From assembly GCF_002914525.1 (NCBI RefSeq), contig NZ_LODW01000127.1:62001-126000 (forward strand): a stretch of 64,000 nucleotides of DNA. Direction: 5' to 3'. Shown in pieces: positions 25,650 through 34,627 of this stretch. The position numbers and the translations under genes are program-made. This DNA comes from Rhizobium hidalgonense. GTDB taxonomy: Bacteria > Pseudomonadota > Alphaproteobacteria > Rhizobiales > Rhizobiaceae. How positions within the stretch are numbered: the first letter of the stretch is position 1; every line of letters begins with the position of its first letter. The notes beneath the pieces were generated by a model. The model was not told the DNA's origin. It saw only the letters and a program-made list of their open reading frames with translations, and did no database searches.

Positions 25650-26569
25650 CAGTCAAGAGGATAGGGCGCCCCAGCCATCATGCCGTGCTCCCGGTCATGG
25701 AAGCCGAAGAGCGGTTCGTGCTGCCGCGTCCGCTGCGCCGCGTCACCCGTTTCCTGATCAGCCTCGGCAGCGGCCGCATCTACATCCCGGCCCATACGGG
25801 CACGGTTTCGGCGTTGGCTTTCCTGGCTGCGACCGGGCTTTACGGCATGTCGCTTGGCGGCCACACCGAAGCCGTCGCGCAGGCGACGACGACGGCGGCG
25901 GGTTTTGCAATCGAGGACGTGAAGGTCTCCGGCAATTCGGAGACCTCCGAAATCGAAATCCTGCAGCTGATCGGCCTCGACGGCACCACCTCGCTGGTTG
26001 CCCTCGACGTTGATGCCGCCCGCCGGAAGATCGCGCATCTGCCCTGGGTGGAAAGTGTCGAGGTCCGCAAGATCTATCCGAAGACGATCGAGGTAAAGCT
26101 CAAGGAGCGCCAAGCCTACGCGATCTGGCAGCACGGGCAGGAGCTGTCGCTGATCGAGAAGAATGGCAGCGTCATTGCACCGCTACGCGACAACAAGTTT
26201 TCGGCGCTGCCGCTCGTCGTTGGTCGCGATGCGGAAACGGCAGCGGCGTCGCTCGACGACGCCTTCGCCAAGTGGCCCGACGTGAAGGCCCGCGTGAAGG
26301 CCTATGTCTGGATATCAGGCCGTCGCTGGGACCTGCACATGGATAATGGCGTCGTCGTCAAGCTGCCGGAAGACGGTATCGACCAGGCGCTGGCAACGCT
26401 TTCGAAATTCGACAAGGAGCACCAGCTCCTGGAGCGGGACATTGCTGCGGTCGACCTCAGGCTGTCCGACAGGACCGCAATTCAGCTGACGCCGGAGGCT
26501 GCGGTCCGCCGGCAGACGGCGGTGACGGAGCGTACCAAGGAATTGAAGAAGGCGGGGCAAAATATATGA
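25637..26569 (+). CDS. ftsQ: Cell division protein FtsQ
   Basis: This bitopic divisome protein has 310 residues from the TTG at 25637. A basic cytoplasmic stretch of about 50 residues precedes one transmembrane helix (about 52-72), then a POTRA domain (F-A-I-E-D-V-K-V-S-G-N-S) and the FtsQ domain (L-P-W-V-E-S-V-E-V-R-K-I-Y-P). It recruits FtsL/B and regulates FtsWI. I chose the TTG because GGAGGA at 25625-25630 lies 6 nt before it; an in-frame GTG at 25616 would add seven residues. Both overlap the end of ddlB. It ends in ATGA with ftsA. Confidence 0.93.
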   Translation: MFALTVKRIGRPSHHAVLPVMEAEERFVLPRPLRRVTRFLISLGSGRIYIPAHTGTVSALAFLAATGLYGMSLGGHTEAVAQATTTAAGFAIEDVKVSGNSETSEIEILQLIGLDGTTSLVALDVDAARRKIAHLPWVESVEVRKIYPKTIEVKLKERQAYAIWQHGQELSLIEKNGSVIAPLRDNKFSALPLVVGRDAETAAASLDDAFAKWPDVKARVKAYVWISGRRWDLHMDNGVVVKLPEDGIDQALATLSKFDKEHQLLERDIAAVDLRLSDRTAIQLTPEAAVRRQTAVTERTKELKKAGQNI

Positions 26570-27897
26570 GCTTGTTCGGTTCATCCCATTTCGGATTGCC
26601 GCGCCTGAAGCCGCTTTCGTCGAAGCGGTCGCATGTCGTTTCGGTGCTCGACATCGGCTCGACCAAGGTCGTCTGCATGATTGGCCGGCTGACGCCGCGC
26701 GAGGAAAGCCAGATCCTGCCGGGCCGCACGCACAATATCGAGATCATCGGCATCGGGCACCAGCGTTCCCGCGGCATCAAGACCGGCGTAATTGCCGATC
26801 TCGATGCGCTGGAAGGCGTCATTCGCCTGGCCGTCGACGCGGCAGAACGCATGGCGGGGCTGACAGTCGAGAGCCTGATCGTCAATCTGACGGCCGGTCG
26901 ACTCGGCAGCGACATCTACACCGCGACGATCGATCTCGGCGGCCAGGAAGTCGAACTCAATGATCTGAAGAAGGTGCTGTCGGCCGCCTGCCAGCAGTCG
27001 CTGCGCCAGGACCGTTCGGTGCTGCATTCGCTGGCGACCGGCTTTTCGCTCGACGGCGAGCGCGGCATCCGCGATCCGCTGGCGATGTATGGCGATGCGC
27101 TCGGCGTCGATATGCATGTCGTGACGGCGGAGCGCTCGGCGTTGAAAAACCTCGAGCTCAGCGTCAACCGCGCGCATCTGTCGGTCGAGGGCATCGTCGC
27201 GACGCCCTATGCATCGGGCCTTGCGGCTCTCGTCGACGACGAGGTCGAGCTCGGCTGCGCGGCGATCGACATGGGCGGCGGCACGACGACGATCTCGGTC
27301 TTTGCCGAAGGCAAGCTCGTTCATACCGATGCCGTCGGCCTTGGCGGCCATCACGTCACAACCGATCTGGCGCGCGGCCTTTCGACCCGCATCGAGGACG
27401 CGGAGCGGCTGAAGGTCGTGCATGCCACGGCGCTTTCGAATTCTTCCGACGAGCGCGAGCTGATCTCGATCCCGCCGATCGGCGAGGATGATCGCGACCA
27501 GCCGTCGCAGGTGCCGAGGGCGCTGGTTTCGCGCATCGTTTCGGCCCGGATCGAAGAGACGATGGAACTGATCCGCGACCGCATCCAGCGCTCCGGCTTC
27601 AGCCCGATCGTCGGCAAGCGCGTCGTCTTGACCGGCGGCGCGAGCCAACTGACCGGCCTTGCCGATGTGGCGCGCCGCATCCTTGCCCGCAACGTCCGCA
27701 TCGGCCGTCCGATGGGCGTCTCGGGACTGCCGACGGCGGCCAAGGGCCCGGCCTTTTCGACGGCCGTCGGACTGATGATCTATCCGCAGGTCGCGGACAT
27801 GGAGACACATGCGTCACAGAGCGGTCTGCTCATGTCGCTTGGGGGAAATAACAGCCGCATAGCCCGGATGGGCCAGTGGCTGAAGGAAAGCTTCTGA
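26566..27897 (+). CDS. ftsA: Cell division protein FtsA
   Basis: This 443-residue actin-like ATPase tethers FtsZ to the membrane. V-L-D-I-G-S-T-K near residue 27 is the phosphate-1 loop, A-I-D-M-G-G-G-T-T near 232-240 the phosphate-2 loop, and V-L-T-G-G-A-S-Q-L near 355 the adenosine motif. The C-terminal M-G-Q-W-L-K-E-S-F is the amphipathic membrane-targeting helix. The ATG overlaps the ftsQ stop by 4 nt. The N-terminus has about 20 basic residues before the first strand, slightly longer than E. coli FtsA. Confidence 0.97.
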   Translation: MSLFGSSHFGLPRLKPLSSKRSHVVSVLDIGSTKVVCMIGRLTPREESQILPGRTHNIEIIGIGHQRSRGIKTGVIADLDALEGVIRLAVDAAERMAGLTVESLIVNLTAGRLGSDIYTATIDLGGQEVELNDLKKVLSAACQQSLRQDRSVLHSLATGFSLDGERGIRDPLAMYGDALGVDMHVVTAERSALKNLELSVNRAHLSVEGIVATPYASGLAALVDDEVELGCAAIDMGGGTTTISVFAEGKLVHTDAVGLGGHHVTTDLARGLSTRIEDAERLKVVHATALSNSSDERELISIPPIGEDDRDQPSQVPRALVSRIVSARIEETMELIRDRIQRSGFSPIVGKRVVLTGGASQLTGLADVARRILARNVRIGRPMGVSGLPTAAKGPAFSTAVGLMIYPQVADMETHASQSGLLMSLGGNNSRIARMGQWLKESF

Positions 27898-27952
27898 AAT
27901 TGAGTGATTGGCCGGCGTGGCGATGCGGCCAGAGAGAGAAGGAACAGGTACC

Positions 27953-29668
27953 ATGACCATCAAGCTGCAAAAGCCTGACATCACAGAGCTGAAGCCGCGC
28001 ATCACCGTATTCGGCGTTGGCGGCGGTGGCGGCAACGCCGTCAACAACATGATCACCGCCGGTCTCCAGGGCGTCGACTTCGTCGTCGCCAACACGGATG
28101 CCCAGGCGCTGACCATGACGAAGGCCGAACGGGTCATCCAGCTCGGCGCCAACGTCACCGAAGGTCTCGGCGCCGGGTCGCAGCCGGAAGTCGGCCGGGC
28201 GGCCGCCGAAGAGTGCATCGACGAGATCATCGATCACCTGAACGGCACGCATATGTGCTTCGTCACCGCCGGCATGGGCGGCGGCACCGGCACCGGCGCT
28301 GCGCCCGTCGTCGCACAGGCCGCCCGCAACAAGGGCATCCTGACGGTCGGCGTTGTCACCAAGCCGTTCCATTTCGAAGGCGGGCGCCGCATGCGCCTGG
28401 CCGAGATGGGCATCCAGGAACTGCAGAAGTCTGTCGATACGCTGATCGTCATTCCGAACCAGAACCTCTTCCGCATTGCCAACGACAAGACGACCTTCGC
28501 CGATGCCTTCGCGATGGCCGACCAGGTTCTCTATTCGGGCGTTGCCTGCATCACCGACCTGATGGTGAAGGAAGGTCTGATCAACCTCGACTTCGCCGAC
28601 GTCCGCTCGGTCATGCGCGAAATGGGTCGCGCTATGATGGGCACCGGCGAAGCCTCCGGCTCCGGCCGCGCGCTGCAGGCCGCCGAGGCCGCAATCGCCA
28701 ACCCGCTGCTCGACGAAACCTCGATGAAGGGCGCCCAGGGTCTGCTGATCTCCATCACCGGCGGTCGCGACCTCACCCTCTTCGAAGTCGACGAAGCCGC
28801 GACCCGCATCCGCGAGGAAGTCGATCCCGACGCCAACATCATCCTTGGCGCCACCTTCGACGAATCGCTTGAAGGCATTATCCGCGTATCCGTCGTCGCA
28901 ACCGGTATCGACCGGGCGATCAGCGAGGCAGCCGAGCGCAACCTTCAGCCGGCCGCGAGGCCTGCTATCCGTCCCTCCGCGGCTGTTGCTCCGGCAGCGG
29001 CCGCAGTCCAGCCTGCCCCCGTGATGCAGGCACCGAAGGTCATGGATCCGATCGCGCAGACCATCCGCGAAACCGAGATGGAACGCGAGCTCGAATTCCC
29101 GGCCCCGCGTGCCGCCACACCGGTACAGCAGCCTGTGGTCCAGCAGGAAACCTTCCGTCCGCAGAGCAAGATCTTCGCGCCTGCACCGGAAGCTCCGGTG
29201 CTGCGTCCTCAGGTGCAGCAGCAGGCTCCGGCGCCCGTCATGAGCCAGCCGGTCATGAGCCAGCCCGTCCAGCAGCAGCCGGTCCGGCAGGAGCCGATCA
29301 TCCGCCAGGCGCCCGAACCGATGCGCATGCCGAAGGTCGAGGATTTCCCGCCGGTCGTCCAGGCCGAACTCGACCACCGCACGCAGCCGGCTTCCGCGCA
29401 CGCAGCGGAAGAGCGCGGTCCGATGGGCTTGCTGAAGCGAATCACCAATTCGCTTGGCCGCCGCGACGACGAAGCCGTTGCCGCCGACATGACTGCCGCA
29501 CCGCCGGCCGCTTCGCAGCAGCGCCGTCCGCTGTCGCCTGAAGCGAGCCTCTACGCACCGCGCCGCGGCAATCTCGACGAGCAGGGCCGGGCGGTTCCGC
29601 AGGCCCGGATGATGCAGGAAGACGACCAGCTGGAAATCCCGGCGTTCCTGCGTCGCCAATCGAATTGA
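27953..29668 (+). CDS. ftsZ: Cell division protein FtsZ (long-linker form)
   Basis: This tubulin-like GTPase has 571 residues and forms the Z ring. G-V-G-G-G-G-G-N near 21-28 and the tubulin signature G-G-G-T-G-T-G at 109-115 bind GTP; N-L-D-F-A-D-V near 219 is the T7 catalytic loop. After the core ends near 320 there is a disordered linker of roughly 230 residues rich in P, Q, A and V, including V-M-S-Q-P-V-M-S-Q-P-V. The conserved C-terminal peptide L-E-I-P-A-F-L-R-R-Q binds FtsA. E. coli FtsZ has 383 residues; a long linker is typical of Rhizobiales. The ATG at 27953 lies behind GAGAGAAGGAAC. Confidence 0.97.
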   Translation: MTIKLQKPDITELKPRITVFGVGGGGGNAVNNMITAGLQGVDFVVANTDAQALTMTKAERVIQLGANVTEGLGAGSQPEVGRAAAEECIDEIIDHLNGTHMCFVTAGMGGGTGTGAAPVVAQAARNKGILTVGVVTKPFHFEGGRRMRLAEMGIQELQKSVDTLIVIPNQNLFRIANDKTTFADAFAMADQVLYSGVACITDLMVKEGLINLDFADVRSVMREMGRAMMGTGEASGSGRALQAAEAAIANPLLDETSMKGAQGLLISITGGRDLTLFEVDEAATRIREEVDPDANIILGATFDESLEGIIRVSVVATGIDRAISEAAERNLQPAARPAIRPSAAVAPAAAAVQPAPVMQAPKVMDPIAQTIRETEMERELEFPAPRAATPVQQPVVQQETFRPQSKIFAPAPEAPVLRPQVQQQAPAPVMSQPVMSQPVQQQPVRQEPIIRQAPEPMRMPKVEDFPPVVQAELDHRTQPASAHAAEERGPMGLLKRITNSLGRRDDEAVAADMTAAPPAASQQRRPLSPEASLYAPRRGNLDEQGRAVPQARMMQEDDQLEIPAFLRRQSN

Positions 29669-29688
29669 GCGGCTGATCAGCAGCTTTT

Positions 29689-29725
29689 ATGCCCGGGATC
29701 CAGGTCCCGGGCATTGCTGTTTTTC
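29689..29725 (+). terminator. Terminator-like hairpin after ftsZ
   Basis: ATGCCCGGGA (29689-29698) pairs with TCCCGGGCAT (29705-29714) around 6 nt, followed after a short gap by a T-run near 29720. It lies about 20 nt after the ftsZ stop and separates it from lpxC. Confidence 0.75.
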
Positions 29726-29928
29726 AGCCCGTGATTCGCAAGCGATTTCAATCGTGTGACTTCGTAACAAAGCGAAAGAAACAGTGATTTGGATTGGAGC
29801 GCCGGCACACGTAAGTATGGTGCAAGGAAACTGCCCCACGAGTCCTTTCCACAGGCTCGTTGTATAGAATGAACGATGACCGCGCCGATTGGGCAGACTG
29901 CCGGTGCGGAAGAATAAAGGCAGAATTT

Positions 29929-30885
29929 ATGGCAATTGGCTTGCTGGGTTTTCAAACGACGGTATCGCGTCCCGTGACGCTTTCGGGCATCGGAGTCCAT
30001 TCTGGCGCTAATGTCTCGATCACTCTGAATCCGGCCGAATCGGATACCGGCGTCGTTTTCCAGCGCCTGCATGCCAATGGCGACATCACCGAACTCAAGG
30101 CCGTCTCCTCGCAGGTCGGCAATACCGACCTCTGCACCGTGCTCGGCTTCTCTCCCACCCATTCGGTCGCGACGATCGAGCATGTGATGGCGGCGATCTA
30201 TGCGCTCGGCCTCGACAATGTTGTGATCGAGGTGCAGGGCTCGGAAATGCCGATCATGGACGGCAGCTCGCTGCCCTTCGTCGAGGCGATCGAGCAGGTC
30301 GGTCTGGTCTCGCTCGGCGTCAAGCGCCGCTATATCCGGATCACCAAGCCGGTTCGAATCGAACACGGCGGTTCCTGGAGCGAATTCCGCCCCTATGACG
30401 GCACGCGCTTCGAAGTCGAGATCGATTTCGACTGCCCGCTGATCGGCCGGCAGAAGTGGGCCGGCGAGATGACCGCGGCGGTCTTCAAGACCGAACTTTC
30501 CCGCGCTCGCACCTTCGGCTTCATGCGCGACGTCGAGCGCCTTTGGGCCTCGGGCCACGCGCTCGGCTCCTCGCTCGAAAATTCCGTCGTCATTTCGGAC
30601 GACAATACCGTCATCAACGTCGAAGGCCTGCGTTACGCCAAGGACGAATTCGTCCGCCACAAGACGCTGGATGCCGTCGGCGATCTGTCGCTTGCCGGCG
30701 TTCAGTTTATCGGTTGCTACCGTTCCTATCGCGGCGGCCATAAGATGAATGCCAATGCACTGAAGGCGCTGCTCGCCGATCCCTCCGCCTATGAGGTGGT
30801 GGAGACGTCGATACCGCGCCAGCGCGTCGCCGCCCGCGAACTGATCGCGGTCAACGCTTCGGAATTCGCTCCCTGGTCGGCATGA
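29929..30885 (+). CDS. lpxC: UDP-3-O-acyl-N-acetylglucosamine deacetylase
   Basis: This 318-residue zinc enzyme performs the committed step of lipid A synthesis in the cytoplasm. T-I-E-H-V-M-A-A near 82-89 gives zinc ligand H85. H-K-T-L-D at 244-248 supplies another His and the Asp ligand, and the catalytic base is H271 in G-H-K-M-N. The ATG at 29929 follows AAAGG. An in-frame ATG at 29869 and the TTG at 29860 lie upstream but give a poor N-terminus. Position after ftsZ is the usual one in proteobacteria. It has its own terminators on both sides. Confidence 0.97.
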   Translation: MAIGLLGFQTTVSRPVTLSGIGVHSGANVSITLNPAESDTGVVFQRLHANGDITELKAVSSQVGNTDLCTVLGFSPTHSVATIEHVMAAIYALGLDNVVIEVQGSEMPIMDGSSLPFVEAIEQVGLVSLGVKRRYIRITKPVRIEHGGSWSEFRPYDGTRFEVEIDFDCPLIGRQKWAGEMTAAVFKTELSRARTFGFMRDVERLWASGHALGSSLENSVVISDDNTVINVEGLRYAKDEFVRHKTLDAVGDLSLAGVQFIGCYRSYRGGHKMNANALKALLADPSAYEVVETSIPRQRVAARELIAVNASEFAPWSA

Positions 30886-30910
30886 CCTCCAGCACATTCT
30901 CAAGACCAGG

Positions 30911-30938
30911 CCGCCTCTTTCCCGGAGGCGGTTTTTTT
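30911..30938 (+). terminator. Rho-independent terminator after lpxC
   Basis: CCGCCTC (30911-30917) pairs with GAGGCGG (30925-30931) around a 7-nt loop, followed by seven T residues (30932-30938). Confidence 0.9.
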
Positions 30939-31153
30939 ATGTCCACCGGGTCAGATGCTTTACTGCCACAGGTCGGGGAAGAAGAGGAAAAGCCGGTCAT
31001 TCCCCGGGTGCTGCCACAAAAATGCGTTAATGCCTTATCATTGCGTTGCTCTTGATGCACATTTATGGCTAGAAACGCCAGCGAGGCGTGGCTGCCGTGG
31101 AGCGAGCGGCGGCAGTGGGGTTCTTTCGAATGGGTTATGCAGGATCTGACGGT

Positions 31154-31999
31154 ATGATGAAGACAGCGCGCGCTTTGTTCGCATCGCTTCTGGTGCTGAG
31201 CGCAGGCGCCGCGATATCCGGTTGCCAGTCCGATCCCGATATCGACATCACCAAGCTCGGCCTCGAAACCGATCCGCCTGACGTGCTCTACACCCAGGGC
31301 CTTGCCAACATGAAGGCCGGCAACATGGCGGAAGCGTCGCGCAAGTTCGATGCCATCGACCGCGAGAACCCGTTCTCCGAATGGGCGCGCAAGGCGCTTG
31401 TGATGAGCACCTTCGTCAAATACCGCCAGGGCAAGCTGGACGATGCGCTTGCCTCCGGCAACCGCTACATGTCGCAATATCCGAAGTCCCAGGATGCCGC
31501 TTATGTGCAGTATCTCATCGGTCTCACCTATTCCAAGCAGATCGTCGACGTGACGCAGGATCAGCGCGCCTCGGCCAAGACGATCGAGGCAATGCAGGCC
31601 GTCATCGACAATTATCCGAACTCCGAATATGTCGACGACGCGCAGGCCAAGATCCGCTTTGCGCGCGACCAGCTCGCCGGCAAGGAAATGCAGATCGGCC
31701 GCTACTACATGGAGCGGAAGGAATATCTCGCCGCGATCTCGCGCTTCCGCATCGTCGTCGAGAAATATCCGAACACGAACCAGATCGAAGAGGCCTTGGC
31801 GCGTCTCGTCGAGGCTTATTACGCAATGGGCATCGTCGACGAGGCGCAGACGGCGGCTGCCGTCCTCGGTCACAATTATCCCGACAGCCAGTGGTACGCC
31901 GATTCCTACAAGCTGCTGCAGACCGGTGGCGCCGAGCCGCGGGAAAACAAGGGCTCGTGGATCGCTGCAGCAGGCAAGAAACTCCTGCTCGGTTCATAA
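31154..31999 (+). CDS. bamD: Outer membrane assembly lipoprotein BamD
   Basis: This 281-residue protein has a lipoprotein signal ending in A-I-S-G-C (Cys near 25) followed by TPR-like helical repeats: P-P-D-V-L-Y-T-Q-G-L, F-V-K-Y-R-Q-G-K-L-D-D-A, A-Y-V-Q-Y-L-I-G-L-T-Y, and E-A-L-A-R-L-V-E-A-Y-Y. BamD (ComL) is the essential TPR lipoprotein of the BAM complex that inserts beta-barrel proteins. The first of two adjacent ATGs (31154) follows AGGA at a good distance; the open frame reaches back to 31088 but lacks a signal. The order lpxC-bamD-recN-ligA is common in alphaproteobacteria. Confidence 0.95.
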   Translation: MMKTARALFASLLVLSAGAAISGCQSDPDIDITKLGLETDPPDVLYTQGLANMKAGNMAEASRKFDAIDRENPFSEWARKALVMSTFVKYRQGKLDDALASGNRYMSQYPKSQDAAYVQYLIGLTYSKQIVDVTQDQRASAKTIEAMQAVIDNYPNSEYVDDAQAKIRFARDQLAGKEMQIGRYYMERKEYLAAISRFRIVVEKYPNTNQIEEALARLVEAYYAMGIVDEAQTAAAVLGHNYPDSQWYADSYKLLQTGGAEPRENKGSWIAAAGKKLLLGS

Positions 32000-32004
32000 G
32001 CCCA

Positions 32005-33678
32005 ATGCTGATCCAGCTTTCGATCCGCGATATCGTCCTGATCGAGCGGCTGGATCTTGCCTTCGAGACCGGCCTCTCCGTGCTGACGGGCGAGACCGGG
32101 GCGGGCAAATCCATTCTGCTCGACAGCCTGTCGCTGGCCCTCGGTGGGCGCGGCGACGGCGACTTGGTGCGCCATGGCGAGGACAAGGGCCAGGTGACGG
32201 CGGTGTTCGACGTCGGCATGGATCACGGCGCCCGCAGGCTTCTGCGTGAAAACGGCATCGACGACGAAGGCGACCTGATTTTTCGCCGTCAGCAATCGGC
32301 CGACGGGCGCACCAAGGCCTATGTCAACGACCAGCCGGTCAGCGTGCAGCTGATGCGGCAAGCGGGTCAGATGCTGGTCGAAATCCACGGCCAGCACGAC
32401 GATCGCGCCCTGGTCGACACCAATGCCCATCGCACTCTGCTCGATGCCTTCGCCGGCCTCACCGACGAGGTTTCGGAGGTTTCCCGACTGTATCGCCTGT
32501 GGCGCGACAGCGAGCGGGCGCTGAAGAAACACCGCGAGAAGGTGGAAGGTGCGGCGCGCGAAGCCGACTATCTGCGCTCCTCCGTCGCGGAACTGGAGAA
32601 GCTTTCGCCGCAAGATGGCGAGGAGGACGAACTCGCCGATCGCCGGCAGAAGATGATGAAAGCCGAGCGAATCGCCGGCGATATTGCCGAGGCGTCCGAG
32701 TTTTTGAACGGCAATGCCTCGCCAGTGCCTCATATCGCCTCGCTGGTGCGCCGGCTGGAGCGCAAGAGCCATGAGGCGCCGGGCCTGCTCGAAGACACGG
32801 TGACGCTGCTCGATGCCGCGCTGGACCAGCTCTCTAACGCCCAAATGGAAGTCGAGGCGGCGCTGCGCAAGACCGAATACGATCCGAGGGAGTTGGAGCG
32901 GGTGGAGGAGCGGCTTTTCGCGCTCAGGGCCGCCTCGCGCAAATATTCCGTGCCGGTCACCGAACTGCCGGCACTTGCCGTGCGCATGATCGCCGATCTT
33001 GCCGACCTCGACGCGGGCGAGGAGCGGCTTGCCAGGCTCGAAGCCGAGGTCGGCCTGGCGCACGAGAATTACGATGCGGCAGCGCGCTCACTCTCCGACA
33101 GGCGCCATCACGCCGGCACCGCACTGGCTGCGGCCGTCATGACGGAGCTGCCGGCGCTGAAGCTCGAACGCGCCCGTTTCATGGTCGAGATCACCACGAA
33201 CGGGCAGGAGGCGCTCGCCGAAGGCATCGACATCGTCGAATTCCATGTCCAGACCAATCCCGGCACGCGGCCGGGCTCGATCATGAAGGTCGCCTCCGGC
33301 GGCGAACTCTCGCGTTTCCTGCTGGCGCTGAAGGTGGCGCTCGCCGATCGCGGATCGGCCCCGACGCTCGTCTTCGACGAAATCGACACCGGCGTCGGGG
33401 GCGCCGTGGCCGATGCGATCGGCCAGCGGCTGAAGCGGCTATCCGATCGGGTGCAGGTATTGTCGGTGACGCATGCGCCGCAGGTCGCGGCAAGGGCGGC
33501 GACGCATCTTCTGATCTCCAAGGGGCCGGCCGCCGAGGGATCGGAAAAGATCGCCACGCGCGTGGCGACGATGGCGCAGAAGGACCGCACCGAGGAAATC
33601 GCCCGCATGCTGGCCGGCGCTTCGGTAACCGAAGAGGCGAGGGCGGCCGCCAAGCGGCTTCTGGCCGGCAACGGTTGA
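32005..33678 (+). CDS. recN: DNA repair ATPase RecN
   Basis: This 557-residue SMC-like ATPase takes part in double-strand-break repair. G-E-T-G-A-G-K-S near 30-37 is Walker A. A long charged coiled-coil middle region (about 160-390, rich in E, R and L) contains the hinge, and A-S-G-G-E-L-S-R-F near 431 is the ABC signature with L-V-F-D-E-I-D-T-G near 454 as Walker B. The ATG at 32005 lies 5 nt after bamD, so the two are cotranscribed. The frame is open upstream through bamD but that part is shadow. Confidence 0.96.
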   Translation: MLIQLSIRDIVLIERLDLAFETGLSVLTGETGAGKSILLDSLSLALGGRGDGDLVRHGEDKGQVTAVFDVGMDHGARRLLRENGIDDEGDLIFRRQQSADGRTKAYVNDQPVSVQLMRQAGQMLVEIHGQHDDRALVDTNAHRTLLDAFAGLTDEVSEVSRLYRLWRDSERALKKHREKVEGAAREADYLRSSVAELEKLSPQDGEEDELADRRQKMMKAERIAGDIAEASEFLNGNASPVPHIASLVRRLERKSHEAPGLLEDTVTLLDAALDQLSNAQMEVEAALRKTEYDPRELERVEERLFALRAASRKYSVPVTELPALAVRMIADLADLDAGEERLARLEAEVGLAHENYDAAARSLSDRRHHAGTALAAAVMTELPALKLERARFMVEITTNGQEALAEGIDIVEFHVQTNPGTRPGSIMKVASGGELSRFLLALKVALADRGSAPTLVFDEIDTGVGGAVADAIGQRLKRLSDRVQVLSVTHAPQVAARAATHLLISKGPAAEGSEKIATRVATMAQKDRTEEIARMLAGASVTEEARAAAKRLLAGNG

Positions 33679-33765
33679 TCGCCAAAATCGGCCGCACCGG
33701 CAACGGTGACAAATATTCCGCTTCACGCTATCCGCAGTATTCCGATCAGCGGCGATCCGTAGCCC

Positions 33766-34293
33766 ATGCGTCTTTTCCACTTCAGCGATGATCCCGATAT
33801 CGCCGTGTTCGAACCGCGCCCGGTCCGTATCGCCTCCGTCCGCCCGGTCGGCCGGGAATGGCTGAATGGTCCGCTCGTCTGGGCGATCGATGGCGATTAC
33901 GACTTCATGTATCTCTTTCCCCGCGACTGTCCCCGCATCCTGCTCTGGGCGACAGCAGAGACGTCGGAGCCAGAGCGACGGCGCTGGCTCGGCGATTGGC
34001 GGGCTGTGGCCTTCATCGAGCGTCATTGGCTGGAACGGCTCGAGGCGCAGGCGATCCATCGTTATGAGCTTCCGGCTGAGGATTTCGAAGACCTCAATGA
34101 TACGGGCATGTGGGTTTCCCGCAGACGCGTGATTCCCATGGGGAAGAGCGTTATTACACGGCTCGATCGGGTATTTGCGCCGCGCAGGGTGGAACTTCGG
34201 GTGGTCGACAGCTTGCGGCCGCTGAAGAGCCTCTGGGACACCACCCTGCATGTCAGCGGCATTCGGCTGCGCAATGCGAGGGATTGGGAATAG
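33766..34293 (+). CDS. Conserved hypothetical protein (DUF6886-like)
   Basis: This 175-residue soluble protein begins M-R-L-F-H-F-S-D-D-P-D-I. The N-terminal F-H-F-S-x-D-P-x-I-x-x-F-x-P-R pattern agrees with a small family I remember as DUF6886; I could not check this. It is rich in W, R and D with no signal peptide or membrane segment. Scattered features such as V-W-A-I-D, L-F-P-R-D-C-P-R and W-L-G-D-W recur in the family. No catalytic motif is evident and no function is proposed. It lies 87 nt after recN on the same strand and may be cotranscribed with it. Confidence 0.75.
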   Translation: MRLFHFSDDPDIAVFEPRPVRIASVRPVGREWLNGPLVWAIDGDYDFMYLFPRDCPRILLWATAETSEPERRRWLGDWRAVAFIERHWLERLEAQAIHRYELPAEDFEDLNDTGMWVSRRRVIPMGKSVITRLDRVFAPRRVELRVVDSLRPLKSLWDTTLHVSGIRLRNARDWE

Positions 34294-34372
34294 GGCGGGG
34301 CAAGCGCCTGCACATGCTCTGACCCATTAGTGCAGTCGGCGGCTGTAAGTTTGGCGTGCGCTGCTCCACACT

Positions 34373-34493
34373 CCCTCATCAGGGATCCAGCGCGCCCAAG
34401 TCCTTGGGCGCAAGAGACCCTTCTTATTAAAATAGTCATTCACGGCGCAGACGCGCCGTGGCTGGATTCCTGTGACGGGCACAGGAATGAGGG
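34373..34493. repeat. Mosaic palindromic intergenic repeat (RIME-like)
   Basis: About 121 bp bounded by the inverted pair CCCTCAT (34373-34379) and ATGAGGG (34487-34493), with an inner near-match pair GGGATCCAGC (34382-34391) and GCTGGATTCC (34461-34470). Inside are three perfect hairpins: GCGCCCAAG/CTTGGGCGC (34392-34411), CACGGCGC/GCGCCGTG (34441-34460) and ATTCCTGTG/CACAGGAAT (34466-34488). The left end appears to lack the outer hairpin found at the right end. Such mosaic repeats (RIME type) are described from rhizobial intergenic regions. Confidence 0.75.
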
Positions 34494-34627
34494 CGGAGGG
34501 GTTAGGGGCCTGTCAATGCTGCAAGGCAATCTTCCCGGCGCGACATACTCCGCCTCTCTTTTCATCCAGAAATTTTGCTCTAAAAACAATCGAGATTTTC
34601 TGGCCAGATTCCCTGGAGTGATATTCC

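Noticed and set aside
27830..29659. 609-codon minus-strand open frame
   Set aside because: Antisense to ftsZ across its length; the translation has no recognisable domain.
31381..32004. Upstream extension of the recN frame
   Set aside because: It overlaps bamD in another frame and the encoded sequence is arginine-rich shadow; RecN begins at 32005.
34330..34627. Open frame reading from the mosaic repeat into ligA
   Set aside because: It crosses palindromic repeat DNA and then a wrong frame of ligA; no ribosome-binding site or domain.
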